Assembly (NCBI GenBank): GCA_964012875.1
Contig: CAXGUU010000053.1
Coordinates: 1-13,728 of the forward strand
Direction: 5' to 3'
DNA: 13,728 nt
Source of the DNA: CAXGUU01 sp964012875
GTDB taxonomy: Bacteria > Pseudomonadota > Gammaproteobacteria > Ga0077536
A model generated the notes under the pieces. The model was not told where the DNA came from and searched no databases. It saw nothing but the letters and a program-made list of their open reading frames with translations. Below, one piece after another: positions 13,485-13,728 of this stretch; position 1 is the stretch's first letter, and each line of letters begins with the position of its first letter. The position numbers and the translations under genes are program-made.

Positions 13485-13728
13485 CTAATAGTCGGCCTCA
13501 ACGGCCATACACAGGTACGCCACCAAATCCGAGACCTGCTTGAACTGTCGAATGGTGTAGGCGGGAAATTTCGGCGAATTGATTTCGCCATCGGCGAAAT
13601 TCATACACGCGATGAAATCTTTGCGTTTGAGATCGACCAACAGTTCATGCTCCGGATCAAAACCACGGGGCGGTCGGACCAGCGTATCGCCAACCAGCTG
13701 CCAGTTCTTTTTAAAGGATCGCGAGCCG
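13485..13728 (-). CDS. DUF2461-type protein, C-terminal 80 residues
   Basis: An open minus-strand frame runs from the right edge of the window to a TAG at 13485-13487. It gives 80 residues without any start inside the window, so the gene is cut by the window end. The sequence includes 'WQLVGDTLVRPPRGFDPEH', 'LLVDLKRKDFIA' and a final 'DLVAYLCMAVEADY'. This order (GD-L-RPPRG, then LKRKDF, then a closing helix) matches the end of DUF2461/TIGR02453 proteins, which are about 220 residues and of unknown function. It is convergent with the methyltransferase. The family is recognised from memory of the LKRKDF region, so confidence is moderate. Confidence 0.7.
   Translation of the reverse strand, partial: GSRSFKKNWQLVGDTLVRPPRGFDPEHELLVDLKRKDFIACMNFADGEINSPKFPAYTIRQFKQVSDLVAYLCMAVEADY

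Noticed and set aside
13394..13591. Minus-strand 65-codon open frame
   Set aside because: It is Arg/Pro/Ser-rich with no family resemblance and overlaps the better-supported DUF2461-type frame (13485-13728).

Overview
The window looks like part of a chromosome from a free-living proteobacterium, most likely a gammaproteobacterium. This rests on moderately high GC by eye, tight gene packing, Shine-Dalgarno-led starts and the family mix; no rRNA, tRNA or marker gene fixes the taxonomy. Most genes are single-domain enzymes or exported and membrane proteins. I see no transposase, phage gene, CRISPR array or tRNA.

Left part (1-5034, all + strand). The window opens inside a luciferase-like (LLM) flavin oxidoreductase. 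A roughly 350-bp non-coding stretch with a 10-bp inverted repeat follows, then an unrecognised small protein (863-1333). Next comes a compact run of five co-directional genes: a DsbA/FrnE-type thioredoxin-fold protein, a MEKHLA-domain (PAS-like) protein, a SurE-type nucleotidase, a classical SDR dehydrogenase and an SMP-30/gluconolactonase-type hydrolase. The DsbA and MEKHLA genes overlap by 4 bp (GTGA). The SurE gene lies in the same frame as MEKHLA, just after its TAA, and has no ATG, GTG or TTG start upstream of its catalytic Asp pair. This is the oddest thing in the window.

Middle part (5071-8920). Orientations alternate: a minus-strand histidine phosphatase; a plus-strand Tat-exported split-barrel (pyridoxamine-phosphate-oxidase-like) protein; a minus-strand atypical NAD(P)-binding SDR; a plus-strand CDP-alcohol phosphatidyltransferase; and a minus-strand polytopic membrane protein of the flippase-like/LPG-synthase-TM type. 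The last two converge and overlap by 14 bp.

Right part (9012-13728). A small exported HdeA/Rap1a-like protein, a long nitroreductase and a cupin form a probable three-gene operon. An aldo/keto reductase follows, preceded by two perfect palindromes and a possible -10 box. Then comes a class I methyltransferase with an N-terminal winged helix, followed by a strong 13-bp-stem hairpin. The right edge carries the C-terminal 80 residues of a minus-strand DUF2461-type protein, which runs off the window and has no start codon inside it.

The functional theme is small-molecule redox and hydrolytic metabolism. No substrate can be assigned from sequence alone. I found no complete, clearly new multi-gene system. 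The best candidate for follow-up is the DsbA-MEKHLA-SurE cluster with its unusual coding arrangement.
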